The translations under genes were made by a program, and so were the position numbers. Shown piece after piece: positions 1 to 6,808 of a stretch of DNA of 64,000 bases (positions are counted from its first letter, which is position 1; every line of letters starts with the position of its first letter). The stretch is taken from the NCBI GenBank assembly GCA_001548435.1, contig AP017308.1, forward strand, positions 2,117,030 through 2,181,029, written 5' to 3'. This stretch comes from Leptolyngbya sp. NIES-3755 (GTDB lineage Bacteria > Cyanobacteriota > Cyanobacteriia > Leptolyngbyales > Leptolyngbyaceae). The notes beneath the pieces are model-generated. The model saw only the letters and a program-made list of their open reading frames with translations. It made no database searches and was not told the origin of the DNA.

Positions 1-116
1 AGGAGTCATTTCAGTAGAGCGTATACTTTTAACAATTTTTATTCACCCAAATCCTAGAGCAATTTTCTTGGTCGCGATAGAGGGCAAAGCAAAAAAGTAA
101 CAACCGCTGTTAGAGT

Positions 117-1037
117 TCAGGTTGTGAGCGATTTTGTGATGTTTCTCGGTCGATCGACATCTATCTTGCGTAGGATTGCGAGTTCATACGCTAAAAGTTG
201 GAGCGGAATAATAGTTAAGAATGGGGTAAAAAGTTCGGGGATCGCTGGCGTGGGAATTTCAATGACCCAATTTTGATTGGTACGAATACGATCGATAGTT
301 TTTTTCACGTTCCCGATCGCAATCGTGGGAATCTGTGGATCTAAAAGCGCGATCGGTCCATGCAAAAATTCTCCTGCTGCATATCCTTCGGCATGGGTAT
401 AAGTAGCTTCCTTCAGTTTCAATGCGCCTTCAAATGCGATCGCAGTATTGATCCCGCTCCCAATCAGAATCAGATTGCGAGTGTTTTCTAAGGATCTAGC
501 AGTTTGTGCGATCGTATTGTCTTTCAAAATGAGTTCAATCTGATGCGGAATTTCTTCAAGCCATTGAGCTTTTTGATTTGCCAGTTGAAATGCGAGTTGA
601 TACAAAACCACTAACTGCGCTGTAAAAGTTTTCGTTGCTGCAACACTTTTTTCTTCTCCTGCTTCGGTGTAAATCGTCTGATCGACGAGCTTTGTAATCG
701 TGCTATCAATCCCGTTTGTGATTGCGATCCGTTTAGATTGAACTGTTTTTAATGCTGCGATCGTATCTGCCGTTTCACCCGATTGAGTAATCGCGATCGT
801 CAAAGTATTCGGAGTTTCAATCATCGGAGCAAAAATCGATTCCGAAGACGATCGTACTTGTGTTGGAATTTTCGCTACTTGCTCGAATAGAAATTGCCCG
901 ATCAAACCTGCATTCAAACTGGTTCCACACGCGAGAATATTAATGTGATCGAACTTTCCAACAGAGATCGAACGATCGAGCAAACGACGAATTACATCCG
1001 GTTGCTCGTGGATTTCTTTCAGCATGAAATGAGTCAT
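117..1037 (-). CDS. Stand-alone GlmS-type SIS isomerase domain protein
   Basis: Predicted sugar-phosphate isomerase of 306 residues matching only the C-terminal half of glucosamine-6-phosphate synthase (GlmS). Seen: the GlmS linker-like start MTHFMLKEI, a first SIS domain with ACGTS (about 36-40) and SGETADT (about 86-92), a second with LIGSG, the GlmS active-site stretch HAEGYAAGEFLHGP, and the GlmS-like end DVDRPRNITKSLT. The roughly 240-residue N-terminal glutaminase is missing; the gene upstream is an HNH protein. I chose the ATG at 1037 because it overlaps the HNH stop as ATGA, and the 15 extra residues upstream do not match the family. It may use free ammonia, run in the deaminating direction, or act on another sugar phosphate. 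Confidence is high for the domain and low for the reaction. Confidence 0.85.
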   Translation of the reverse strand: MTHFMLKEIHEQPDVIRRLLDRSISVGKFDHINILACGTSLNAGLIGQFLFEQVAKIPTQVRSSSESIFAPMIETPNTLTIAITQSGETADTIAALKTVQSKRIAITNGIDSTITKLVDQTIYTEAGEEKSVAATKTFTAQLVVLYQLAFQLANQKAQWLEEIPHQIELILKDNTIAQTARSLENTRNLILIGSGINTAIAFEGALKLKEATYTHAEGYAAGEFLHGPIALLDPQIPTIAIGNVKKTIDRIRTNQNWVIEIPTPAIPELFTPFLTIIPLQLLAYELAILRKIDVDRPRNITKSLTT

Positions 1038-1306
1038 CGTTTCACTCTCACTTTGCGATCGGGATTTTGCTTCCGTACCCAAGCGAGAAATTTCGCCATT
1101 TCAGGATTTGCTTTTAATCGATCGACAGTATTCAATTCCTGTGCAAGACAACGATTATCGAACAGAACATGAATTTGGCGATGACAAGCGGGGCAAATCT
1201 CGATCGTTTCACCCGGATCGAGTTTTTTGCGTTTGGTCTGTTGGCGAGGAGTTAAATGATGTTCGGTGAGGGTGGGAACATCGCGATCGCAAAGCTGACA
1301 AGGCAT
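1034..1306 (-). CDS. Small HNH-motif zinc protein
   Basis: A 90-residue protein with the layout of an HNH endonuclease fold: CQLC near the N-terminus, an EHH motif at about 15-17, then CPACHRQIH at about 37-45, which supplies a second CxxC and the histidines of the beta-beta-alpha metal site. The tail is basic (KVRVKR). Such short HNH proteins are widespread in cyanobacteria, mostly without a proven role; a DNA nicking or cleaving activity is inferred from the fold only. Its stop overlaps the start of the downstream SIS isomerase gene by four bases, so the two are probably co-translated. Confidence 0.8.
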   Translation of the reverse strand: MPCQLCDRDVPTLTEHHLTPRQQTKRKKLDPGETIEICPACHRQIHVLFDNRCLAQELNTVDRLKANPEMAKFLAWVRKQNPDRKVRVKR

Positions 1307-1352
1307 ATCTAGAAGCGTTCAATTTCTTCTAGGGTAACGTGCGAAACCAATA

Positions 1353-1937
1353 TCATCGTCCAGCCTTGAGAATCTGTTCGGCTGTAAGTTGCAAATTCGG
1401 GAAAGTGTGAGATGCGATCGGATCATTCCCACGAAAATCTCTCGATTGATAAGCTTCACCGTTTAAACTTAGCACCGTGACTACGGCTCGACCTGGATCA
1501 ATTCGCCAAAATTCAGGAATGCCCCGTGCTGCGTATTCTTGTGGCTTTTCGATGTAATCTCGATCGTAGTTCTTGTCACCCGGAGAAACAATTTCAATCA
1601 CCAATTCAGGCGTTGGCATTTCGTGAGTTACGCTCGATCGTTTCGCACCGTCTAACGCTGTTGCGCCTTCCTCATTCAGCACCATTAGATCTGGGAAACG
1701 ACTGGTCACAGAGCGGCTACTTACAAAAATCTCCGTTCCACGTCGAATCAAATAATGCGGTGTGAATTGCAAGAATACGGAGAAAAGAAACCCAGCAATT
1801 ACGACATTCAGATCACATTCAGGCGGCAATTCGATAATCTCCCCATCAACCAATTCATAGTGACCCTCTGGCAGTTCTGAGGAATCGAGCGCAGCATATT
1901 CTTCGAGTGTTCTGAATCGAGGTTTAGCTTGGGTCAT
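1353..1937 (-). CDS. Uma2 family (DUF820) protein, copy 1
   Basis: A 194-residue Uma2/DUF820 protein with a PD-(D/E)XK nuclease-like fold, a family heavily expanded in cyanobacteria whose function is not established. Seen: HYELVDGEIIELPPE (about 26-40), SRFPDLMVL carrying the conserved Asp, PELVIEIVSPGD with the Glu of the core, then DYIEKPQEYAARGIPEFWRIDP. A good ribosome binding site (AGGAAAG) precedes the ATG. It lies 51 bp downstream of a second, clearly related copy on the same strand, and the two share nearly identical C-terminal residues, so a tandem duplication is likely. Confidence 0.88.
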   Translation of the reverse strand: MTQAKPRFRTLEEYAALDSSELPEGHYELVDGEIIELPPECDLNVVIAGFLFSVFLQFTPHYLIRRGTEIFVSSRSVTSRFPDLMVLNEEGATALDGAKRSSVTHEMPTPELVIEIVSPGDKNYDRDYIEKPQEYAARGIPEFWRIDPGRAVVTVLSLNGEAYQSRDFRGNDPIASHTFPNLQLTAEQILKAGR

Positions 1938-1988
1938 GTGCGACTTTCCTACCCAGTTCTATGAACCATTATCGAACCATTCTACGAA

Positions 1989-2579
1989 TTATCGTCCCGC
2001 CTTTAGAATTTGTTCGGCTGTAAGTTGCAAGTTTGGAAATGTTTGAGACACGATCGCATCATTCCCACGAAAATCTCTCGATTGATAAGCTCCATCTTCG
2101 AGCTTCATTGTCGTGACTATCGATCGTTCTGGATCAATTCGCCAAAACTCAGGAATGCCTCGCGCTGCGTATTCCTGCGGCTTTTCTAAATAATCCCGGT
2201 TGTAGTTAGCACTGCCTGAATTACCTGGAGAAACAATCTCAATCACGGCTAATGGTGCGGGCGCTTCTGCTGAAATCAATGCTTGAGGCAAACCCTCGAT
2301 CGCGGCGAACGATCCTTCCGAATGCACCATCAAATCAGGATCACGCGCTGTCACTCTCGAACTGCTAACCGCAATCATCTGTTTAAACCCGATGCGATAA
2401 GCTGGAATCCCCAACTGAAGAAAAGTAGCAAATAAAAAGCCAGCGATGATCGTATTCGTTGTACTCTCTGTTCCCATGTCAACTAATACCCCATCCACCA
2501 ATTCGTAGCGGGTATTAGTACCGTCGTCATACGCTAGAAATTCCTCGATACTTGCAAATCTTGTCTTTGTTTGGGTCAT
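1989..2579 (-). CDS. Uma2 family (DUF820) protein, copy 2
   Basis: Tandem paralogue of the neighbouring Uma2 gene, 196 residues. Shared landmarks are YELVDGVLVDMG, ARDPDLMVHSE, LAVIEIVSPG and DYLEKPQEYAARGIPEFWRIDP, with the same ending FPNLQLTAEQILKAGR. I start it at the ATG at 2579 because GGAG lies 9 bases upstream and the copy-1 protein starts at the matching MTQ; the upstream GTG at 2594 overlaps that ribosome binding site. N-terminal halves of the two copies differ far more than the C-terminal halves, suggesting either uneven selection or gene conversion. Function unknown. Confidence 0.87.
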   Translation of the reverse strand: MTQTKTRFASIEEFLAYDDGTNTRYELVDGVLVDMGTESTTNTIIAGFLFATFLQLGIPAYRIGFKQMIAVSSSRVTARDPDLMVHSEGSFAAIEGLPQALISAEAPAPLAVIEIVSPGNSGSANYNRDYLEKPQEYAARGIPEFWRIDPERSIVTTMKLEDGAYQSRDFRGNDAIVSQTFPNLQLTAEQILKAGR

Positions 2580-2663
2580 ATGCGATCGCTCCACCCGATA
2601 CTCTCATTATCGCGTCATTTCATCGACTAGAACAATTTAACGGGTAACTGAAAAGAAACAAAG

Positions 2664-2897
2664 CTAGAGAAGTTCAATTTCTTCTAACGTAGCGGTATCA
2701 ATCTGTGTTTCTTGAGGTGAGTTACCACTATCAAACACAATCTCATAATAGCCAGACTTAAAGCGACGTAATACTTTCAAACATTCTTCTGCGGCGCTGC
2801 GACTGCGGAAACGGTAGAGAATCGATCGCTGTAAATTCGGTAATAGCTCGATAATGCACCACGGAGAAAGACGATCGCGATAAGTCATATTCATCAT
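2664..2897 (-). CDS. Small conserved-type hypothetical protein
   Basis: A 77-residue protein I cannot assign. It starts with closely spaced methionines (MMNM), is basic in the middle (YRFRSRSAAEECLKVLRRF) and acidic at the end (DTATLEEIELL). The central helix followed by GYYEIVFD resembles a small alpha-beta domain. It lies between the Uma2 pair and a divergently transcribed XRE regulator, in an accessory patch. Codon use looks like that of its neighbours, so I take it as real. Confidence 0.6.
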   Translation of the reverse strand: MMNMTYRDRLSPWCIIELLPNLQRSILYRFRSRSAAEECLKVLRRFKSGYYEIVFDSGNSPQETQIDTATLEEIELL

Positions 2898-3000
2898 TAG
2901 GTGGTAATTTGGACAGGAAAAACTAGCTCAAGGTGCAGTCTGTGTAGGTTGCGCCTTAAGCGATCATGTGACTTGTGAAATGGGAAAACTAGCTTACTCG

Positions 3001-3065
3001 GTCAACTTACCTAAGCAAGTTGATTAGCTAAATCGTATGGTGAAACGCAAAAAACGTCAACTTAC
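3001..3065. promoter_or_regulatory. Candidate operator repeats of the XRE regulator
   Basis: The 10-mer GTCAACTTAC occurs exactly at 3001-3010 and again at 3056-3065, the second copy inside the first codons of the XRE gene. An inverted arm AAGTTGA at 3017-3023 pairs with TCAACTT at 3002-3008, giving a 7-bp dyad with an 8-bp spacer. Repeated dyads flanking the start of an XRE-type regulator are what autoregulatory operators look like; binding is inferred. Confidence 0.4.
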
Positions 3066-3288
3066 AGAGACAAACTCGCCGATTAAAAAGATGCGCGAAG
3101 CGGTAAACCTCTCTCAGGAAGAGCTTGCGCGGCTGATGGATATTTCTGTTTCAACAGTCAGCCGATGGGAGCGGGGATTGGCAGAACCGACGATGACAGT
3201 GGCGCAGATGAAAGCCTTTTGTCGGGCGATCGGGAAAACGCTTGAAGAGCTTCCGAACTCATTGCTTGCGCCAGAGAAACTAGAGTAG
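3037..3288 (+). CDS. XRE family transcriptional regulator
   Basis: An 83-residue Cro/C1-type DNA-binding protein, essentially a single helix-turn-helix domain: basic N-terminus (VKRKKRQ), then IKKMREAVNLSQEELARLMDI and SVSTVSRWERGLAEPTM (about 17-54), the classic recognition-helix pattern. It probably represses its own promoter through the repeats around its start. Its last 9 bases overlap, tail to tail, the end of the antitoxin gene on the other strand, so the two transcripts are antisense at their 3' ends. It could be a third component of the adjacent toxin-antitoxin locus. Confidence 0.85.
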   Translation: MVKRKKRQLTETNSPIKKMREAVNLSQEELARLMDISVSTVSRWERGLAEPTMTVAQMKAFCRAIGKTLEELPNSLLAPEKLE

Positions 3289-3522
3289 CCGTTGCTCAAT
3301 GTCTTCTAGGCTAAGATTGCCAGGTTCTTGAGCACGATCAGCAAGAAACGCCATAAATTTTTCGCTTTGTCCCAGTTCTGAAACTTCTTGCTCAAAATCA
3401 TCAGCGGCTTCCAAAATAAACTTGCTGCCGTCTTCTCCCAAGATAATTAGCGCTTCTTCACGGGCTGCCTGCAACAGCTCCGCCACGCTGATCGCATTCT
3501 GGCGCAAATCCAAAGTTCTCAT
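3280..3522 (-). CDS. Antitoxin of type II toxin-antitoxin pair
   Basis: An 80-residue Phd-like antitoxin candidate. The N-terminus (MRTLDLRQNAISVAELLQAAREEALIIL read in parts) has the strand-helix pattern of a small DNA-binding antitoxin, and the acidic C-terminus (EDIEQRLL) fits a disordered toxin-neutralising tail. The ATG overlaps the stop of the toxin gene as ATGA, so the order is toxin first, antitoxin second, as in HigBA-type operons. The assignment rests on size, overlap and partner as much as on sequence. Confidence 0.7.
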   Translation of the reverse strand: MRTLDLRQNAISVAELLQAAREEALIILGEDGSKFILEAADDFEQEVSELGQSEKFMAFLADRAQEPGNLSLEDIEQRLL

Positions 3523-3812
3523 AGTTCAACCTTCTCACCTTGAATGTATAGATCGTTGTGATCCTTATATCCGATTGATACAATCTTAACGATTGTCTCG
3601 TTTTCAAACTCGTAAAAAACGCGGTAGATTCCGACTCTCAACTCCCAAGGCGCAAGTTCGTTCTCTCGTAATTGTTTACGTCGCTTCGTCGGTACGTTCG
3701 CATCAACTGTCAAGTACTTCTTGATCGCATCAACGATTACACGCCGTACTGAAGTTTCAAAATACGCCAAATCTAACTCTGCGCTTTGCGTAAATGTTAA
3801 TTGGTACTTCAT
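3519..3812 (-). CDS. RelE/ParE-superfamily toxin
   Basis: A 97-residue toxin candidate with the RelE/ParE layout: N-terminal strand MKYQLTF, the helical hairpin SAELDLAYFETSVRRVIVDAIKKYL, then the beta-sheet core ELRVGIYRVFYEFENETIVKIVSIGYKD, which matches the family signature (LR.G.YR..Y......V..IG.R..). RelE members cleave mRNA at the ribosome and ParE members poison gyrase; the sequence does not settle which. It is first in the operon, directly upstream of the antitoxin, and divergent from a small hydrophobic protein. Confidence 0.8.
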   Translation of the reverse strand: MKYQLTFTQSAELDLAYFETSVRRVIVDAIKKYLTVDANVPTKRRKQLRENELAPWELRVGIYRVFYEFENETIVKIVSIGYKDHNDLYIQGEKVEL

Positions 3813-3863
3813 TCAGATTAACTTCGCTCAATCAGGCGTTCTAAACACTCGATACTCAAATAA

Positions 3864-3888
3864 ACTAAGGTATAAAATATAACTTAGT
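3864..3888. promoter_or_regulatory. AT-rich dyad in toxin/hydrophobic-protein divergent promoter
   Basis: Inverted arms ACTAAG (3864-3869) and CTTAGT (3883-3888) flank an AT-only centre containing TATAAAATATAA, inside the 101-bp gap between the toxin gene and the divergent small gene at 3914. It could be the operator of the toxin-antitoxin pair overlapping a -10 element. This is positional inference only. Confidence 0.35.
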
Positions 3889-3913
3889 ATACTCAGATTG
3901 GAGTCTTAATTGA

Positions 3914-4165
3914 ATGCCGAATCAGTACGATCCTCAGAAAGAGCTTTCCGCTGCTTTGACAGAATTTGGTTCACTTGCAATGTTAGTGTCATCTGCTTCA
4001 ACGCTTTCTGGCTCTGCTATTGGTAGTATCACTGTAGCAACACTTACCGGAGCAGCAGGAGTAACTACAATTGCAGTCTCTCTGCCCGCTGTTGCTGCGG
4101 TGGGAGTCGCTCTCTATTTGGGCACATCTCTTGCTAGAAGAGGTATCAAAGCAATGAACGAATAA
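3914..4165 (+). CDS. Small Gly/Ala/Ser-rich hydrophobic protein
   Basis: An 83-residue protein I do not recognise. Residues about 1-18 are polar. Residues 19-75 are almost wholly A, G, S, T, V, L and I, with regularly spaced glycines (SGSAIG, TGAAGV, VGVALYLGTS) like a glycine-zipper membrane hairpin, followed by a basic end (ARRGIKAMNE). It is preceded by GGAG at a usable distance. Comparable proteins include pore-forming bacteriocins, holins and small membrane toxins, but no signature decides. It is divergent from the toxin-antitoxin operon and shares its promoter gap. Confidence 0.6.
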   Translation: MPNQYDPQKELSAALTEFGSLAMLVSSASTLSGSAIGSITVATLTGAAGVTTIAVSLPAVAAVGVALYLGTSLARRGIKAMNE

Positions 4166-4191
4166 ATAATCAGCAAGGCTAAAATTCTTCC

Positions 4192-4509
4192 TTAAAAATC
4201 TTCCAACAACCATTCCGAAGCTCGATCGCCTAAATCGATCGGAATACTCACCGCTTTTCCTTGTCTCGGACGTTCGCGAGTTTTTTGAATATAAGACTGG
4301 ACTTGCTCGATCGCGCCCCAACCCGCCAAATATTCCGCCACTTGATCCATGTGTTCCACGTACTCTGTCTCAGACAGCGGAAACGACACCTGTTCCAGAT
4401 ACCGCCACATCACCTGGACAAAAAACTTTCCCTGAGTGCGACGCACCTGAATGTCATACGATCGCCCCCACTTATTCAAAAGAAGTTGTCTCAATTCTTG
4501 TCCCGTCAT
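4192..4509 (-). CDS. DUF3067 family protein
   Basis: A 105-residue protein of the DUF3067 family, found in cyanobacteria and plastid-bearing eukaryotes. Seen: MTGQELRQLLLNKWGRSYDIQ at the start, GKFFVQVMWRYLEQ in the centre, and IPIDLGDRASEWLLEDF at the end. The molecular function is unproven. It is transcribed away from petC, sharing a 246-bp divergent promoter region with the cytochrome b6f operon; that neighbourhood makes a role in photosynthetic electron transfer or Rieske handling a reasonable guess, no more. Confidence 0.85.
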   Translation of the reverse strand: MTGQELRQLLLNKWGRSYDIQVRRTQGKFFVQVMWRYLEQVSFPLSETEYVEHMDQVAEYLAGWGAIEQVQSYIQKTRERPRQGKAVSIPIDLGDRASEWLLEDF

Positions 4510-4755
4510 AATGGAGCCATCGTAATTTGTAACATTTCGTTAATTGACTCACTCGTAAATGTGAATGTCAAGAAATGTATAATACACCTAAGAAACGCTA
4601 CGAATGGCGGACTCTAAGGGATCTCTGGACATTCAGTTTAGACAAACTTGGAGCGTCAAAGTGTAGCACCTCCATGTAAATTGATTTAAACACAGGGCTT
4701 TCAAATCAGTTCTGCGCGAAATCTTTTGTCATCCGCAATCCCTAGAGAAGAAGTC

Positions 4756-5295
4756 ATGGCTCAATTATCTGAATCTTCTGATGTCCCAAGCATGGGTCGT
4801 CGCCAATTTATGAACGCCTTGATGTTTGGCTCTGAAGCGTTGGTCGCGCTCGGTGCTTTATATCCCGTCGTCAAATACTTTATTCCACCCTCAGCAGGTG
4901 GCGCATCCGGTGGAGTCACGGCAAAAGATGCTCTCGGTAATGATATCGTCGTCAGCGAATATCTCAAGTCGCATCCCGCAGGCGATCGTAATCTCGCTCA
5001 AGGTCTGAAAGGCGATCCGACCTATGTGGTTGTGACGAATGAAGGATCAGTCGAGAACTACGGCATCAATGCGGTTTGTACTCACCTCGGCTGTGTTGTG
5101 CCCTGGAACGCAAACGAAAACAAATTTATGTGTCCGTGTCACGGTTCGCAGTACGACAACACTGGAAAAGTTGTACGCGGTCCGGCTCCGTTGTCGCTGG
5201 CATTGGTTCACGCGAACGTGGAAAACGACAAAATTTCCTTTACCCCTTGGACAGAAACCGACTTCCGTACCGGCGACGATCCTTGGTGGGCTTAA
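4756..5295 (+). CDS. petC: Cytochrome b6f Rieske iron-sulfur subunit
   Basis: The 2Fe-2S Rieske protein of the cytochrome b6f complex, which takes electrons from plastoquinol and passes them to cytochrome f. It has 179 residues, the usual family length. Seen: GRRQFMN at the start of an uncleaved membrane anchor (about 14-42), then the soluble domain with both cluster-binding boxes, CTHLGC and CPCHGS (Cys and His ligands). The start is the ATG at 4756, preceded by an AGAGAAGAAG ribosome binding site and matching the family N-terminus ([17 protein letters not shown]). petA follows 38 bp downstream, forming the conserved cyanobacterial petCA operon. Confidence 0.97.
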   Translation: MAQLSESSDVPSMGRRQFMNALMFGSEALVALGALYPVVKYFIPPSAGGASGGVTAKDALGNDIVVSEYLKSHPAGDRNLAQGLKGDPTYVVVTNEGSVENYGINAVCTHLGCVVPWNANENKFMCPCHGSQYDNTGKVVRGPAPLSLALVHANVENDKISFTPWTETDFRTGDDPWWA

Positions 5296-5333
5296 TCCCG
5301 TTTAGAACCCTTGCACAACAGAGTGAACTAGAG

Positions 5334-6284
5334 ATGAGAACCAGTTTTTTACGTAAAGCGATCGTAACTCTTGCCGCGATCGCAACCCTCCTCGCCGGAA
5401 GTTTTGCCCTACCTCAAGCCGCTTTGGCTTATCCCATTTTTGCTCAGAGCCAATACGAAAATCCCCGTGAAGCAACGGGTCGAATTGTCTGCGCGAACTG
5501 TCACTTAGGTGCAAAACCGACTGAAGCAGAAATTCCGCAATCCGTTCTGCCTGACACCGTGTTTGAAGCGGTAGTGAAAATTCCTTATGACACGAGTGTT
5601 CAGCAAGTCCAAGGGGATGGAACCAAGGGACCTTTGAACGTGGGTGCAGTCCTGATGCTGCCTGATGGCTTCAAGCTGGCTCCTGAAGAGCGCATGACCG
5701 AAGAGCAGAAAGAAAAAGCCGCAGAACTGTATATCCAACCGTACAGCGATGCTCACCCGAACTGGCTCGTCGTGGGTCCAATTCCGGGCGAACAATATCA
5801 AGAAATTGCCTTCCCAGTGCTGTCTCCTGATCCGAACACCGATAAGTCTTTGCGTTTCGGAAAGTATCCGATTAACATCGGTGGCAACCGTGGACGTGGA
5901 CAAGTTTATCCAACCGGACAGAAGAGCAACAACGCGGTTTATAACGCGACGGTTTCGGGAACGATTAGCGGCATTACCAAAACCGAAGAAGGCGGCTACA
6001 ACGTCCAGATCACCGGAGAGAATGGAGCGGTTGCAACCGATGAGATTCCCGCAGGTCCCGAACTGTTAGTCGCTCAAGGTGATGTGGTGAAAGCAGGCGA
6101 TCCGTTGACCAGCAATCCGAACGTGGGCGGATTTGGTCAAATCGATAAAGAAATCGTGCTGCAAAACCCCGATCGAATCAAGGGACTGTTGGCGTTCTTC
6201 GCGATCGTCACTCTGACCCAGATTTTCCTCGTGCTGAAGAAGAAACAAGTCGAGCGCGTTCAAGCTGCCGAAATGAACTTCTAA
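5334..6284 (+). CDS. petA: Cytochrome f
   Basis: Apocytochrome f of the b6f complex, 316 residues. Seen: a Sec signal peptide (about 1-37) ending ALA before YPIFAQ, where the new N-terminal Tyr is the unusual axial haem ligand; the CANCH c-type haem site; the large lumenal domain; and a single C-terminal anchor ([17 protein letters not shown]) with a short basic stromal tail. I reject a longer reading frame starting at 5076, which overlaps petC in another frame. It is second in the petC-petA operon and is followed by a strong terminator. Confidence 0.97.
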   Translation: MRTSFLRKAIVTLAAIATLLAGSFALPQAALAYPIFAQSQYENPREATGRIVCANCHLGAKPTEAEIPQSVLPDTVFEAVVKIPYDTSVQQVQGDGTKGPLNVGAVLMLPDGFKLAPEERMTEEQKEKAAELYIQPYSDAHPNWLVVGPIPGEQYQEIAFPVLSPDPNTDKSLRFGKYPINIGGNRGRGQVYPTGQKSNNAVYNATVSGTISGITKTEEGGYNVQITGENGAVATDEIPAGPELLVAQGDVVKAGDPLTSNPNVGGFGQIDKEIVLQNPDRIKGLLAFFAIVTLTQIFLVLKKKQVERVQAAEMNF

Positions 6285-6305
6285 GCGATTGGAATTGAAT
6301 GACTG

Positions 6306-6335
6306 AACCGGGATGGGTGATTGTCCCGGTTTTTT
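6306..6335 (+). terminator. Rho-independent terminator of petCA
   Basis: Perfect 8-bp stem AACCGGGA / TCCCGGTT with a 10-base loop, running straight into six T residues, 21 bases after the petA stop. Confidence 0.9.
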
Positions 6336-6400
6336 CATGCAAAAAAAGACGATCGCAGAAATTACGATCGTCTCATGAGGTTATTGGGGTGGGAACTTAG

Positions 6401-6589
6401 CTATGCGCGATCGACCACATCTTTCGCAGCATCTTTCACATCTTCCTTAGCATTGCGAGCTTCTGCTTCAGTTTGTTTTGCTTTTCCTTCCATCTTGTCA
6501 GCAGGATCATTGGTCACGTTACCCAACGCTTCCTGTGCTTTTCCTTCAACGTTTTTAGCAGCAGCTTTAGCTCTTTCTTCTAAGCTCAT
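6401..6589 (-). CDS. CsbD-like stress protein
   Basis: A 62-residue, highly charged, alanine- and lysine-rich helical protein of the CsbD family: EERAKAAAKNVEGKAQEALGNVTNDP, then KMEGKAKQTEAEARNAKED. CsbD proteins are general-stress-induced in Bacillus and common in cyanobacteria; their biochemical role is unknown. A good ribosome binding site (TAGGAG) precedes the ATG. It stands alone, convergent with petCA and divergent from uvrB. Confidence 0.9.
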   Translation of the reverse strand: MSLEERAKAAAKNVEGKAQEALGNVTNDPADKMEGKAKQTEAEARNAKEDVKDAAKDVVDRA

Positions 6590-6761
6590 GATTTTCTCCT
6601 AATATTTTTAGATAAGGTGCTGGTCGTTGCGACCAACTGTATTGAATGTAACGGTTTCTCAGCGAAAGCAACTCTAACAGAAGGGTGATTGCAAATTAAA
6701 ACAACCCTAACCCCGGATAGAGATAGCCGAAAGTTCTAATCGCAGTGTCCGACACACCGCC

Positions 6762-6807
6762 TCTAAATCAGAAACGTTAAAATTAAAAAACTTCTCTCTG
6801 ATTTAGA
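6762..6807. promoter_or_regulatory. Inverted repeat abutting the uvrB start codon
   Basis: A perfect 10-bp inverted repeat, TCTAAATCAG (6762-6771) and CTGATTTAGA (6798-6807), with a 26-base AT-rich loop. The second arm ends one base before the uvrB ATG and so covers the place of the ribosome binding site. It may be a protein-binding dyad or an mRNA hairpin that hides the translation start. It does not match the cyanobacterial LexA box I know. Confidence 0.45.
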
Positions 6808-6808
6808 A

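Noticed and set aside
1-116. Left-edge sequence
   Set aside because: No coding frame, hairpin terminator or repeat could be supported in this short stretch.
3998-4321. Minus-strand frame of 107 codons across the small hydrophobic gene
   Set aside because: Serine/arginine-rich composition typical of an antisense shadow; it overlaps both a real small gene and DUF3067.
5076-5333. Longer N-terminal frame in front of petA
   Set aside because: It overlaps petC in another frame; the true petA start at 5334 begins a normal signal peptide and matches family length.
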